A program made the position numbers and the translations under genes. 64,000 bases of DNA, from positions 295,529-359,528 of the forward strand of contig NZ_VIGH01000004.1 in assembly GCF_006704125.1 (NCBI RefSeq), in the 5' to 3' direction. A model generated the notes under the pieces. That model had not been told where the DNA came from. It ran no database searches and was given only the letters and a program-made list of their open reading frames with translations. This stretch comes from Rhodococcus spelaei. Lineage in GTDB: Bacteria; Actinomycetota; Actinomycetes; Mycobacteriales; Mycobacteriaceae. Positions 33,943-45,223 of the stretch are shown here, piece by piece; the stretch's first letter is position 1; every line of letters begins with the position of its first letter.

Positions 33943-35832
33943 ATGTGGGTCGGGTTCATGGACAACGCATCGGGAGCGGTCGTCACGCCTGCGTCGAGCA
34001 CCGAGGCCAGATCGGCTGCGACGGCGGAAATGGTCGCGATGCTCGAAGGGACCACGCAGATCGCGCGGTCCGCGGGCCGCGGTGACCTGGTCGCGAGGTT
34101 GGACGGAGCGACCAGTCGAGTGCTCGATCCGCGGATGCGGATCGTCGTGGTTGGCCCCCTCAAGCAGGGCAAGAGTCAGCTGGTCAACTCGCTGCTCAAC
34201 CTGAACATCTGCACGGTCGGTGACGACGAGACCACCGCCGTGCCGACGGTCGTGGCGTGCGCGGAGACGGCGTCCGCGGAACTGGTGCTCGCCGAGCCCG
34301 GCTCGGAGCCGATGCGGGTACCGTTTCCGCTGGACGAGCTCGGTCGGCTCACCCCGACGACACCGCTGGCGGGTGGACGCGAGGTCCTGCGCGTCGAGGT
34401 CAACGTCCCGAGCCCATTGCTGGCGGACGGGCTGGTACTCGTCGACACTCCCGGTGTCGGTGGACACGGAAACCCTCATGCGGCAAGCACTCTCGGTCTG
34501 CTACCCGCCGCGGACGCGGTGTTCGTGCTCTCCGACGCGAGTCAGGAGTTCACCGAACCCGAACTCGCCTTCGTCCGCCAGGTGCTCGGCCTCTGTCCCG
34601 CGGTGGCCTGCCTGATCAGCAAGACCGACCTGTACCCGCACTGGCGGGAGATCGTCGAGGCCGACCGCGGCCACCTGGCACGGGAGGGGCTGGCCGTACC
34701 GCTCATCCCGGTGTCGTCCGCGTTGCGCTCGCATGCGCTGCGCCTGCAGGACGCCGAACTCAACGAGGAGTCCGGATTCACCGCGCTCTACGACTTCCTG
34801 CGCGAGCAGGTGCTCGCCCGCGGCGATGTGAGCACCCGCCGTGCGGTCGCGTTGGACGTGCACTCGGTCTCCGAGCACCTCACCCTCGCGCTGGGCAGTG
34901 AGCTTGCGGCGCTGCGTGATCCGGAGAAGGGTGCCGCCGCCGTCGCCGAGTTGCAGCGCGCCAAGGTGGCCGCGGAGGAACTGCACAAGCGCACCTCGCT
35001 ATGGCAGCAGACCCTCTCCGACGGCATCACCGACCTGGCCGCCGACATCGACCACGACCTGCGGGACCGGCTGCGCCGGGTGACCAGGGAAGCGGAGGAG
35101 ACCGTCGACGAGGGCGACCCGGGCAAGGACTGGGCTCAGCTCGGCGAGTGGCTCGAGCAGCAGGTCGCGACGTCGATCGGCGACAACTTCGTGTGGGCGC
35201 ACGACCGCGCGGTGTGGCTGGCAGAGGTGGTGGCCGAGCACTTCGCCGAGTCCGGCGCGGTGGACCTGCCGCACCTGGACGTGGCCGATCTCGACGGCGT
35301 CCTCGAGCCGGTGGCCTCGCTCGCCGACCTCGAGTCCGGTCGGATCGGCATCACCCAGAAGGTGCTGGTCGGGATGCGCGGCTCGTACGGCGGCGTGCTG
35401 ATGTTCGGCCTGATCACCACCATGATGGGCATGGTGCTGGTGAACCCGATCTCGGTGGGCGCGGGACTGCTGCTCGGCACCAAGGCCTACCGCGAGGATC
35501 GGGAGGCGCGAGTCCTCAAGCGGCGCAGCGAGGCGAAGATGGCGATCCGGCGTTTCGTCGACGACGTCAGCTTCCAGATCAACAAGGAGTCCAAGGACCG
35601 GCTGCGGCTGATCCAGCGGATGCTGCGCGACCACTTCACCGCCATCGCCGAGCAGACCCTGCGCTCGCTGAACGACTCGCTGCGCGCCGCGCAGGAGGCC
35701 GCGAACCTGGCGTCCGCGGAACGGTCCCAGCGGGCCGCCCTGATCGAGGACCAGATGCGTGCCCTCGCGGAGCTGAAAGACGCTGCCGGACGGCTGCTTC
35801 CGGCCGGGTCCGGCGAGGGGTCGACGGCATGA
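33943..35832 (+). CDS. iniA: dynamin-like GTPase IniA
   Basis: The protein has 629 residues from ATG 33943, which follows GGAGAG at 4-5 nt; ATG 33958 is the alternative. GTPase motifs are G1 GPLKQGKSQLVN (about residue 70), G3 DTPGVGG and G4 SKTD. A long helical stalk follows, with the conserved GMRGSYGGVLM and VNPISVGAGLLLG hydrophobic membrane-binding segment at about 490-520. All are shared with M. tuberculosis IniA (Rv0342), a bacterial dynamin-like protein that remodels membranes and contributes to drug tolerance. iniC overlaps its stop codon by 4 bp. Confidence 0.93.
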   Translation: MWVGFMDNASGAVVTPASSTEARSAATAEMVAMLEGTTQIARSAGRGDLVARLDGATSRVLDPRMRIVVVGPLKQGKSQLVNSLLNLNICTVGDDETTAVPTVVACAETASAELVLAEPGSEPMRVPFPLDELGRLTPTTPLAGGREVLRVEVNVPSPLLADGLVLVDTPGVGGHGNPHAASTLGLLPAADAVFVLSDASQEFTEPELAFVRQVLGLCPAVACLISKTDLYPHWREIVEADRGHLAREGLAVPLIPVSSALRSHALRLQDAELNEESGFTALYDFLREQVLARGDVSTRRAVALDVHSVSEHLTLALGSELAALRDPEKGAAAVAELQRAKVAAEELHKRTSLWQQTLSDGITDLAADIDHDLRDRLRRVTREAEETVDEGDPGKDWAQLGEWLEQQVATSIGDNFVWAHDRAVWLAEVVAEHFAESGAVDLPHLDVADLDGVLEPVASLADLESGRIGITQKVLVGMRGSYGGVLMFGLITTMMGMVLVNPISVGAGLLLGTKAYREDREARVLKRRSEAKMAIRRFVDDVSFQINKESKDRLRLIQRMLRDHFTAIAEQTLRSLNDSLRAAQEAANLASAERSQRAALIEDQMRALAELKDAAGRLLPAGSGEGSTA

Positions 35833-37301
35833 GTGTCGGGGCACTCGGGCAGGCGCGTGAGCTGATCGGGTCCGCGCGGGGGCTGTACTCGGGCGATGCC
35901 GGGGTGCGGGCCCAGCTGGACGGCTGCGCGGAGCGGATGGAGGAACCGCTGCGCGTCGCGCTCGCCGGGTCGTTGAAGGCCGGTAAGTCGACGCTGCTCA
36001 ATTCCCTTGTCGGACAGGACATCGCGCCGACCGATGCGACCGAGTGCACCCGGGTGGTGACCTGGTACCGCAGCGGCGCCACGCCGACGGTGACGGCCTG
36101 GTACGACGGCGACCGCACGGCGAACGTGCCGGTGCAGCGCCGCGAGGGCAGCCTGAGTTTCGACCTCGGCGGACTCACCGCGTCGGAGGTGGACCGGCTC
36201 GAGGTGGAGTGGCCGGCGAGGGCGTTGCGGCACACCACAATCATCGACACCCCCGGTACCTCCTCGCTCTCACGGGACGTCTCGGCGCGCACACTGCGGA
36301 TGCTCACGCCGGAGGGCACCGCGTCCGGCGCAGACGCCGTCGTCTACCTGCTGCGTACCCTGAACGCGAGCGACGTGCAGTTCCTCGGCCAGATCGGTGC
36401 GCACGTCGGCGGCGAATCCGGACCGCTCGGCGTGGTCGGGGTGGTCTCCCGAGCAGACGAAGTGGGGGCGGGCCGAATCGACGCGATGATGTCCGCGAAG
36501 GAGGTCGCGGCCCGCTTCGCCGCGGAACTCGAGCTCACCGGGCTGTGCCAGGCGGTGGTTCCAGTGGCGGGACTGCTGGCGCTGGGCGCACGCACGTTGC
36601 GTCAGAGCGAGTACGCGGCGTTCCGGGCACTGGCCGAGGTGCCCGCCGACGACCTGCAGTTGGCGATGCTCTCCGCGGACCGGTTCGCCCGTCCGGACAG
36701 TCCGCTGCCCGTCGACGCGTACACCCGCGGGCAGCTCGCGCACCGGTTCGGACTGTTCGGCATCCGGCTGGCGGTCGCCTTGATCAAGCTCGGCACCCCC
36801 GATTCGCCCACGCTCGCAGCCGAACTCGTCGAGCGCAGCGGTCTCGACGAGCTGCGGCAGGTGATCGACGTGCAGTTCGGTCAGCGCGCGGACCAGCTCA
36901 AGGCGCACTCCGCGCTGCTGGCGCTCGAGCGGGTGCTGGCCGCCGACTCCGGTTCGGAGGCCGGTCGCCTGCTGGTCGCCACCAAGCGGCTGCTCTCGGA
37001 TGTGCACGGATTCCAGGAGATTCGGCTCCTCGGCAGACTGCGGTCCACTCAGATCGCGCTGTCCGACGAGGATTCCGTGCGCCTGCAGCGGCTGATCGGT
37101 GGTTTCGGCATCGCTCACACCGAGCGGCTCGGCCTGGACCCCGACGCGGGGTTCGCCGAGCAGCGGGACACCGCCCTCGCCGCCGTGCGCGGCTGGCGGG
37201 CCTGGGCCGAGCACCCCCTGGTGGACCGGTTCACCTCCCGCGCCTGCGCGGTCGCCGCCCGCAGCGCCGAGGGCGTGTTGGCGGAGCTCGCCGCCCGCTG
37301 A
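35829..37301 (+). CDS. iniC: dynamin-like GTPase IniC
   Basis: The protein has 490 residues, with its ATG inside the iniA stop (ATGA). G1 is AGSLKAGKSTLLNSL (about residue 46), G3 IIDTPGTSS and G4-like VSRADEVG. It is shorter than IniA and lacks the hydrophobic paddle, as does Rv0343. The IniA/IniC pair is probably a heteromeric dynamin system acting at the plasma membrane under envelope stress. The gene ends the operon, followed by a C-rich non-coding stretch. Confidence 0.92.
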   Translation: MSVGALGQARELIGSARGLYSGDAGVRAQLDGCAERMEEPLRVALAGSLKAGKSTLLNSLVGQDIAPTDATECTRVVTWYRSGATPTVTAWYDGDRTANVPVQRREGSLSFDLGGLTASEVDRLEVEWPARALRHTTIIDTPGTSSLSRDVSARTLRMLTPEGTASGADAVVYLLRTLNASDVQFLGQIGAHVGGESGPLGVVGVVSRADEVGAGRIDAMMSAKEVAARFAAELELTGLCQAVVPVAGLLALGARTLRQSEYAAFRALAEVPADDLQLAMLSADRFARPDSPLPVDAYTRGQLAHRFGLFGIRLAVALIKLGTPDSPTLAAELVERSGLDELRQVIDVQFGQRADQLKAHSALLALERVLAADSGSEAGRLLVATKRLLSDVHGFQEIRLLGRLRSTQIALSDEDSVRLQRLIGGFGIAHTERLGLDPDAGFAEQRDTALAAVRGWRAWAEHPLVDRFTSRACAVAARSAEGVLAELAAR

Positions 37302-37820
37302 CCCGCCCCAGCCCCCCTTGCTCCCCCCTCCTCCCCCAGGGTGATGGGAACCTCGGTTCGGTCTGACTGGCAGTTGGGTCCCTTCACCGTGGGGTGGGCG
37401 GGTGACGGTGCACACTGTGGCTTGAGTTCGGTGAGCCAGTTCTCCTAGATTCCTTTCGCTGAAGCAAATGAGTAGCTAATCGGGGGGATTTTCATGAAGC
37501 ATCGTCGTGTCACAAAGAGCGAACCAGGCGTGCAGCGCCGGACTGACGCGCACGGCGCGCACGGAGGCCACGATCGCCTCGACGATCCGCTGCGACCCGT
37601 CCAGGTCCGCGACGGCCTCGGACACCTCGGTGGCGACGGCGGTCGCGGCCCTGACGATCACGCCCAATGTCTACGGGCGCACCCGCGGTGACCGCGGCCG
37701 GCTCGTCGGCCATGAGACAACCCGCGCACCACCCCTGTACTGCGGATTCTCGGTCGTTGACAGGTCGACTCGGCGCTGGCACGGTGGCCCCGTGACCGTC
37801 CGTCGAGCGTGGGAGACCGT
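37302..37820. other. intergenic region between iniC and the P450 gene
   Basis: This 519-bp stretch starts with a pyrimidine-rich run (37302-37340). It contains an orphan ribosome site (GGGGGGA) before ATG 37494 on the plus strand, and the probable TetR fragment on the minus strand. No intact gene is visible. Confidence 0.45.
37476..37667 (-). pseudogene. possible TetR-family fragment
   Basis: The frame of about 60 residues contains ATEVSEAVADLDGSQRIVEA and VRVSPALHAWFAL, which read like helices 4-6 of a TetR protein. It has no HTH: the frame is closed by a stop just upstream of its TTG. The peptide appears to continue in another frame beginning MADEPAAVTAG, so a frameshift or deletion is likely. 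Its 3' end runs into sequence with a plus-strand ribosome site and ATG at 37494, which suggests a rearrangement junction. It is divergent from the P450 gene it may once have controlled. The assignment is weak. Confidence 0.3.
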
Positions 37821-39041
37821 GTGACCGCGCTGTCCGGGATCGACATCTTCGCCGGGGACGTCCTCGACGACCCGTACCCCGTGTACGGACGGCTGCGCGA
37901 GTTCGCGCCCGTGCACCGGGTCCCCGAGACCGACTTCTACCTCGTGTCCACCTGGGAGCTGGTCGCGGAGGCCGCCGCCCGCACCGAGGAGTTCTCGTCG
38001 AACCTGACCGGGGTCCTGGTCCGCACGGAACACGGCGCCCCGACCACCTTCGACATGAGCGGAGGCGGGCAGGCGGTGCACGTGCTCGCGACCGCCGACG
38101 AGCCCGACCACCGACGGCACCGCAAACAGGTGCTGCCGACCCTGGTGGCCAAGCGGGTGCGCGCACTCGAGCCGGTGGTCCGCGAGCTGGCCGAGCGGCT
38201 GTGGACCGAGGGTCATGACGGCGACCGGATCGACTGGGCGACGGCGATGGCCGACCGGCTGCCGCTGGCGATGGTCGCCCATCTCGTCGGGCTGCCGGAG
38301 CAGGACGTCCCGCGACTGCTGGTCTGGGCGTACGACAGCACCGAACTGCTCAGTGGGATCGTCGGCGACGACGGCCTCGCCCGACTGGTCGGGTCGGCGG
38401 CCGAGCTCGCGGGCTACCTGCACGCGAAGTTCGCACTCGCGCAGGCAGATCCGCGCGACGATCTGATCGGGGACCTGGCCCGGGCCTGCACGGGGGGTGA
38501 GCTCGCGGAGCACGAGGCCGTGCTGATGCTGGTGCAGTTGGTCGGCGCGGGTGGCGAGTCCACGGCAGGTCTGATCGCGTCCGCCGCCCGACTGCTGGCC
38601 ACCCGTGCGGACCTGCAGGCGACGCTGCGTGAGCACCCGGAGTCGATCGACGCGTTCCTCGACGAGACCCTCCGCCTGGAATCGCCGTTCCGTGGCCACC
38701 ATCGGCACGTGCGTGTCGACGCGGTCCTCGGCGGGGTTCCGGTGCCCGCGGGCAGTCACCTGCTGCTGCTGTGGGGGTCGGCCAACCGCGATCCGGCGGT
38801 CTTTCCCGACCCCGACGAGTTCGACCTCCACCGCCCGAACATCCGCTCGCACATGGCCTTCGGCAAGGGCCTGCACTTCTGCGTCGGTGCGGTGCTCGCC
38901 CGGATGGAGGCGCGGGTGGCGGTGTCGCTCCTGCTCGAGCGCGGCGGGCTCGTCGCGCTCGACGGTCCGGACGCGACGCGGTGGGTGCCCAGCCTGTTCG
39001 TGCGGCGGCACCGCCGAATGGTTCTCGCGGTCGACGGCTGA
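37821..39041 (+). CDS. cytochrome P450
   Basis: The protein has 406 residues from GTG 37821 with GGGAGA 5 nt upstream; GTG 37809 is an alternative. I-helix oxygen-activation motif GAGGESTAG, ExxR in DETLRLE and the haem loop MAFGKGLHFCVGAVLAR are present. It is a soluble, class I-type bacterial P450 needing separate ferredoxin and reductase, none of which is adjacent. The I-helix acid-alcohol pair is Glu-Ser-Thr rather than the more usual Asp/Glu-Thr-Thr. The substrate is unknown. Confidence 0.93.
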   Translation: MTALSGIDIFAGDVLDDPYPVYGRLREFAPVHRVPETDFYLVSTWELVAEAAARTEEFSSNLTGVLVRTEHGAPTTFDMSGGGQAVHVLATADEPDHRRHRKQVLPTLVAKRVRALEPVVRELAERLWTEGHDGDRIDWATAMADRLPLAMVAHLVGLPEQDVPRLLVWAYDSTELLSGIVGDDGLARLVGSAAELAGYLHAKFALAQADPRDDLIGDLARACTGGELAEHEAVLMLVQLVGAGGESTAGLIASAARLLATRADLQATLREHPESIDAFLDETLRLESPFRGHHRHVRVDAVLGGVPVPAGSHLLLLWGSANRDPAVFPDPDEFDLHRPNIRSHMAFGKGLHFCVGAVLARMEARVAVSLLLERGGLVALDGPDATRWVPSLFVRRHRRMVLAVDG

Positions 39042-39048
39042 GACGGGG

Positions 39049-39648
39049 CTACTTGCGTCGCAGCCAGTCCCCGACTTGCGCCGCGAAAAGTGTTGCGGTG
39101 CCGACCAGTACGAGTCCGGCGTAGGCCAGCGGTGCCCACTGCAGAACTCCGCCGGTCGCAGAGGACGCGTCCGCGAGCAGCGTCCAGAACGCGACCGCCG
39201 CGCCCGCGGACAACAAGCCGATCACCGCGAGCGCGATCCGGGCCCCGGCATGCCGGGCGCGGAGCAACTGCAGGCAGATCAGCGCGGCGACCAGCAGGAG
39301 CGCCGCTGTGCCCGCGCTGACGAGCAGGGTCAGGGAGACTGCGTCGGTGATGTCCCGGTGCGAGGTGGTGGGGCTCTGCTGCGCGAGGCTGCCTTCGAGG
39401 GCGGTCCGGACCGAGGACAGGTCGAGGGCCGTCGCGGCCGCGATGCCGATCAGCACCGCGAAGGAGGCCACCCACGCCCACGTCGCCAGCGACAGTGCCC
39501 GTGGCGCGGCGCCGTCGGCGACCGGGTGACGAGGCTCGACGCGGAACTCCGGCCTCGGCGGCGGGGGGCGGTGCGGCGCCGGGCCGGTGCCGGACCCGTC
39601 GCCGGCGGAGTCGTCCGGTCCGGGTTGCTCGGCGGCTGAGTTCTGCAC
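39049..39648 (-). CDS. membrane protein with Pro-rich N-terminus
   Basis: The protein has 199 residues. A disordered Pro/Gly/Asp-rich cytosolic start (about 50 residues) precedes four hydrophobic helices: about 53-75, 105-127, 135-155 and 165-188. It ends in DWLRRK. No catalytic motif is visible and no family is recognised. It ends 7 bp from the convergent P450 gene and is separated from the next minus-strand gene by a terminator, so it is probably monocistronic. Confidence 0.6.
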   Translation of the reverse strand: MQNSAAEQPGPDDSAGDGSGTGPAPHRPPPPRPEFRVEPRHPVADGAAPRALSLATWAWVASFAVLIGIAAATALDLSSVRTALEGSLAQQSPTTSHRDITDAVSLTLLVSAGTAALLLVAALICLQLLRARHAGARIALAVIGLLSAGAAVAFWTLLADASSATGGVLQWAPLAYAGLVLVGTATLFAAQVGDWLRRK

Positions 39649-39664
39649 GACAGGATCGTATCCG

Positions 39665-39708
39665 CCGGTCCCTTCCCCGCCGACAGGTCTGGGCGGGGAA
39701 GGGACCGG
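39665..39708 (-). terminator. terminator after the secreted protein gene
   Basis: A 17-bp perfect stem (39665-39681 with 39692-39708) and a 10-nt loop lie 4 bp past the stop of the gene at 39713. Confidence 0.75.
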
Positions 39709-39712
39709 TCGG

Positions 39713-40192
39713 TCAGAGCGCGAAGGTGTACCAGCTGGAGAACGTGCTCAGGTGTCCGCGAATCGCGACGCCGATCAGGTTGAGACCCGGCCCGGTGGAA
39801 AGGTCGACGCGGACGGGTGCGCCGGGAGCCTCGGTGCTGCTGAACGGCACGGTCACCTCGTGGCTGAACGGGGCGATTCCGTCCATCCACGCGATGGTGA
39901 CCGGCATCGAGCACACCGGATTGGCGTCCCAGGCCGGTCCCTGCCCGCGCATTCCGCGGGAGGTGAGGACGACGGTCCTGCTGCCGGGGCGGGTCGGGTC
40001 GGTCTCGACGTCCAGGTGGATTGCCCCGGCGCACAACGCGTTGTCGCCCACCACCCAGATGTCGTCACCCAGAAAGCCCAGCTTGGGCGTCGGATACGGC
40101 GCCGCCGCCGACACTCCCGCCGTCGCGACGAGTGCGGCCGTCGCAACGGCGGCGACGGCACCTGCGCGCACGGCAAAACTACGAATGGTCAT
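39713..40192 (-). CDS. small secreted protein of unknown function
   Basis: The protein has 159 residues with a signal peptide (AGVSAAAPYP, cleavage near 31). The mature domain of about 128 residues is beta-rich with two cysteines (NALCAG and NPVCSM) that could form a disulphide. It looks like an immunoglobulin-like fold. No enzymatic residues stand out. Its start lies about 290 bp from dnaK, and the dnaK operators fall between the two genes. Confidence 0.6.
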   Translation of the reverse strand: MTIRSFAVRAGAVAAVATAALVATAGVSAAAPYPTPKLGFLGDDIWVVGDNALCAGAIHLDVETDPTRPGSRTVVLTSRGMRGQGPAWDANPVCSMPVTIAWMDGIAPFSHEVTVPFSSTEAPGAPVRVDLSTGPGLNLIGVAIRGHLSTFSSWYTFAL

Positions 40193-40323
40193 GTGAGTCC
40201 CCCGTAAGTGACACTTCCCCTGGCGACCCCGCGGCGGTTGGCCGCGTGATCGAACGGTCAGGTTGGCACATTGTGAGGCCCGGGAACAAAACCCGAAACG
40301 TCCCCGTTGAGCATCTCGACAGC

Positions 40324-40344
40324 CTTGAGTGTGCTCGACTCAAG
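40324..40344. promoter_or_regulatory. HAIR operator 1 (HspR-binding inverted repeat)
   Basis: Exact match to the HAIR consensus CTTGAGT-N7-ACTCAAG, 142 bp before the dnaK start. HspR, encoded at the end of the operon, represses through such sites in Streptomyces and Mycobacterium. Confidence 0.9.
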
Positions 40345-40377
40345 TTTGGTTTGACTCCGGAATTGCCGGGGTGCAAA

Positions 40378-40398
40378 CTTGAGCCTGTGCCACTCACT
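40378..40398. promoter_or_regulatory. HAIR operator 2 (degenerate)
   Basis: CTTGAGC-N7-ACTCACT keeps six of seven bases in the left arm and five of seven in the right. It starts 54 bp after the first HAIR and 88 bp before the dnaK start. Confidence 0.7.
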
Positions 40399-40485
40399 TA
40401 AGGTGAGAAAGCGAGAAACACATCCAGCACGTCGAGCCCGGCCGATCCATGGCCGGGCGTGCTGCAACACGTAGGAGGAATCACT

Positions 40486-42323
<1,838 letters not shown>

Positions 42324-42327
<4 letters not shown>

Positions 42328-42887
42328 CCGCGGAGAACCCCGACCGCGAACCGGCCGACGCGCCCGCCGCCGACGCCGACACCACCCCGGCCGCCGCTGA
42401 TGCGGCGGCCGGGGCCGCGGCCGAGATCGAGGTCGACGAGCTGGCCAAGGCCATCGTGGAGCGGGACCAGGCCGTCAAGGACCTGGGCTACGCCAAGGCC
42501 GACCACGCCAACGATCTGCGCAAGTTCAAGATCCGGCAGGCCGAGGCGGTCGATGCCGCCAAGGTCGCGATCGTCACCAAGTTCCTCGACGTCGCGGACG
42601 ACCTGGACCGGGCCCGCGCCCACGGTGACCTCGAAACGGGTCCGCTGAAGGCGTTGTCGGACAAGCTCTCCGGCGTGTTCGAGGGCATCGGACTGGTCGC
42701 GTTCGGGGAGGAGGGCGACGTGTTCGCCCCCGACCTGCACGAGGCCGTGCAGATGGAAGGCGACGGACACCACCCGGTGCTCGGGGCCGTCCTGCGCAAG
42801 GGCTACCGCCTCGGAGACCGGGTGCTGCGGCACGCAATGGTCACCGTGACGGACGTCGAGCCTGCGTCGCCGGAGTCCGAGCAGTAG
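42324..42887 (+). CDS. grpE: nucleotide-exchange factor GrpE
   Basis: The protein has 187 residues beginning at GTG 42324 in a GTGA overlap with dnaK. An acidic, Ala/Asp-rich N-terminus is followed by the coiled coil ([20 protein letters not shown]) and the beta domain with [17 protein letters not shown]. The C-terminus [18 protein letters not shown] is the GrpE signature. It releases ADP from DnaK. Confidence 0.95.
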
Positions 42888-42921
42888 GTACACAGGAAGT
42901 AGCGAGAGGAGGAGACGCCCG

Positions 42922-44112
42922 GTGAGTCAGCGGGAGTGGATCGAGAAGGACTTCTACAAGGACCTGGGCGTCTCCTCTGACGCCTCGGCCGACGAGGTCA
43001 AGAAGGCGTACCGGAAGTTAGCGCGGGAGCTGCATCCCGACGCGAACCCGGGTGACGCCAAGGCCGAGGAGCGGTTCAAGGCCGTGAGCGAGGCCAACGC
43101 GGTGCTCTCGGACCCGGCCAAGCGCAAGGAATACGACGAGGCCCGACGGCTGTTCGCCAGCGGCGGTTTCGGTCGTGGTGGATACCAGCCCGGCGCCGAA
43201 TACTCCACCGCTGGTGGCGGTTTCGGTGGCGGAGAGTTCAACATCGGGGACCTGTTCGGCGGTGGCGGCGCCGCCGCGGGCGACGGCGGCATCGGGGACC
43301 TCTTCGGCGGCCTGTTCGGCGGTGGACGGGGCGGTCGCACCGCCACCGCGTCCCGGCCGCAGCGAGGCAAGGACGTCGAGGCCGAGACCACCCTGCCGTT
43401 CCGCGAGGCGGCCACGGGCGTCACCGTGCCGCTGCGCCTGACCAGTCCGGCCTCGTGCACCACCTGCCACGGCAGCGGTGCGAAGCCGGGCACCAGTCCG
43501 CGGGTGTGCCCGCGCTGCAACGGTTCCGGCATCGTCAGCCGCAACCAGGGCGCGTTCGGCTTCAGTGAACCCTGTGACGACTGCAGGGGGACCGGCTCGA
43601 TCATCGACGACCCGTGCGAGGACTGCCACGGTACCGGCGTGCAGAACCGGACCCGCAGTATCACCGTCCGGATCCCGCCCGGGGTGAGCGACGGACAGAA
43701 GATCCGCCTCGCCGGACAGGGTGAGGCCGGACTGCGAGGCGCGCCGTCGGGCGACCTGTACGTCACCGTTCATGTCAAGGCGGACAAGGTTTTCGGGCGC
43801 AACGGTGACGACTTGACCGTCATCGTCCCGGTGAGTTTCGGCGAGTTGGTGCTCGGGACCACGCTGTCCGTGCCGACCCTCGAAGGTCGGGTCGGGGTGA
43901 AGGTGCCGCCGGGCACGGTGGACGGCAGGATCCTGCGCGTGCGCGGGCGCGGCGTACCCAAGCGCGGCGGTGGCGCCGGCGACCTGCTGGTGACCGTGAA
44001 GGTCGCTGTGCCACAGGATTTGGACGACGATGCGGCAGCGGCCCTGCATGCCTACCTGGATGCCGAGAAGGCCAGTGGATTCGATCCCCGTGGGGGATGG
44101 GCGGGCGCCTGA
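42922..44112 (+). CDS. dnaJ: co-chaperone DnaJ (DnaJ1)
   Basis: The protein has 396 residues from GTG 42922 after a GAGGAGGAG site. J domain with HPD ([11 protein letters not shown]), Gly/Phe-rich linker (about 80-140) and four CxxCxGxG zinc repeats ([32 protein letters not shown]), then the C-terminal substrate domains. Its place between grpE and hspR identifies it as the operon-encoded DnaJ1. Confidence 0.97.
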   Translation: MSQREWIEKDFYKDLGVSSDASADEVKKAYRKLARELHPDANPGDAKAEERFKAVSEANAVLSDPAKRKEYDEARRLFASGGFGRGGYQPGAEYSTAGGGFGGGEFNIGDLFGGGGAAAGDGGIGDLFGGLFGGGRGGRTATASRPQRGKDVEAETTLPFREAATGVTVPLRLTSPASCTTCHGSGAKPGTSPRVCPRCNGSGIVSRNQGAFGFSEPCDDCRGTGSIIDDPCEDCHGTGVQNRTRSITVRIPPGVSDGQKIRLAGQGEAGLRGAPSGDLYVTVHVKADKVFGRNGDDLTVIVPVSFGELVLGTTLSVPTLEGRVGVKVPPGTVDGRILRVRGRGVPKRGGGAGDLLVTVKVAVPQDLDDDAAAALHAYLDAEKASGFDPRGGWAGA

Positions 44113-44144
44113 TGGCCCCGCAGGCGATGCGACGGAGGTGAACT

Positions 44145-44546
44145 ATGTCGGAAGAGCGAGATCGGGGCACTCCGCCGGATCCCGATGCGCAGGTGTTCGT
44201 CATCTCCGTGGCGGCCGAGTTGGCCGGGATGCACGCGCAGACCCTGCGCAACTACGACCGGCTCGGTCTGGTCACCCCGCTGCGGACCACCGGCGGCGGA
44301 CGCCGGTACTCGCCACGGGACGTGGCACTGCTCCGTGAGGTGCAGCGACTGTCCCAGGACGAGGGCGTCAACCTGGCCGGCATCAAGCGCATCATCGAGC
44401 TGACCAATCAGGTGGAGAGCCTGCAGCGCCGGGTCACCGAAATGGCTCAGGAGATAGCGCAACTCAGTGCGGGCTACCGACGTGACCTGGTGCCGCTGCC
44501 GCGCAACAACGCGCTCGTGGTGTGGAAGCCACGGCACCAGCGCTGA
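44145..44546 (+). CDS. hspR: heat-shock repressor HspR (MerR family)
   Basis: The protein has 133 residues with a GGAGGTGA site. MerR-type winged helix: VFVISVAAELAGMHAQTLRN, then YDRLGLVTPLRTTGGGRRYS and a coiled-coil dimerisation helix. It represses its own operon through the HAIR sites before dnaK, with DnaK acting as co-repressor in Streptomyces. The short C-terminal tail after the helix is typical. Confidence 0.95.
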   Translation: MSEERDRGTPPDPDAQVFVISVAAELAGMHAQTLRNYDRLGLVTPLRTTGGGRRYSPRDVALLREVQRLSQDEGVNLAGIKRIIELTNQVESLQRRVTEMAQEIAQLSAGYRRDLVPLPRNNALVVWKPRHQR

Positions 44547-44561
44547 CGCTGCACGTACGCA

Positions 44562-45035
44562 TCAGGGATGTCCGACGAGTACGTAACCGGCGTTCAGGTT
44601 CGGGAACCCGGTGTCCAGGGTGGGGTTGATGCCGTAGGCACCGGCCACGCCGGTGATCCGGGTGCCGTCGAGTGACGAGGCGCCGCGGTAGTTGTTCGCG
44701 GCGAACACGGCCTGGGCGCCGCCCGGCAACGCATACGTGACGTCCACTCCGACCCCGTTCGGATCGTTGTTGTACGCGGTGACGATCTCCGTCGAATGTG
44801 GAGCGAGGAAGCCGCGTGGCGCGCTCATCCACTGCCCGTACGGATTCGACGAATCCTGCAGCACCATCGGTGCGTCGGTGGCGTTGGTGATCGTCATCGC
44901 GATCGTCGGTCCGTCGGTGGGAAGCGTCCCGGCGTCGGCGGCGCCGGCCGTGGCGTGGGCGACGCCCGCCACCGCGAGGGCGGTGACGGGCAGAACCGCG
45001 TAGCGGGCGAGACGGCGGCTGGGGGTGATGATCAT
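44562..45035 (-). CDS. secreted protein, aegerolysin/ET79-like fold suspected
   Basis: The protein has 157 residues with a signal peptide (ATAGAADAG near 32). The mature part begins TIAMTITNATDAPMVLQDSS and continues PYGQWMSAPRGFLAPHST, the pattern of small beta-sandwich proteins annotated as crystal-protein ET79/aegerolysin-like. No cysteines are present in the mature part. Membrane or lipid binding would be the family expectation, but the similarity is judged by eye. It converges on hspR with a 15-bp gap. Confidence 0.5.
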   Translation of the reverse strand: MIITPSRRLARYAVLPVTALAVAGVAHATAGAADAGTLPTDGPTIAMTITNATDAPMVLQDSSNPYGQWMSAPRGFLAPHSTEIVTAYNNDPNGVGVDVTYALPGGAQAVFAANNYRGASSLDGTRITGVAGAYGINPTLDTGFPNLNAGYVLVGHP

Positions 45036-45223
45036 GGTGAATTCTCCTGTGTCAGTGGCGATGACTCAACTATCCGGCGCGGGCGCGGTCTCGTCTGTCC
45101 GCCGACCGGCCCGGGGACCGGGTGAATCCGGGGTCCACCGATCGGGGGACCCGCTGCCGGAGCTGCTCGGAGCATCCCCTCGAATCGCCTGTTCACGGGG
45201 GTGATCGCGTGAGAAGCTGGGCC

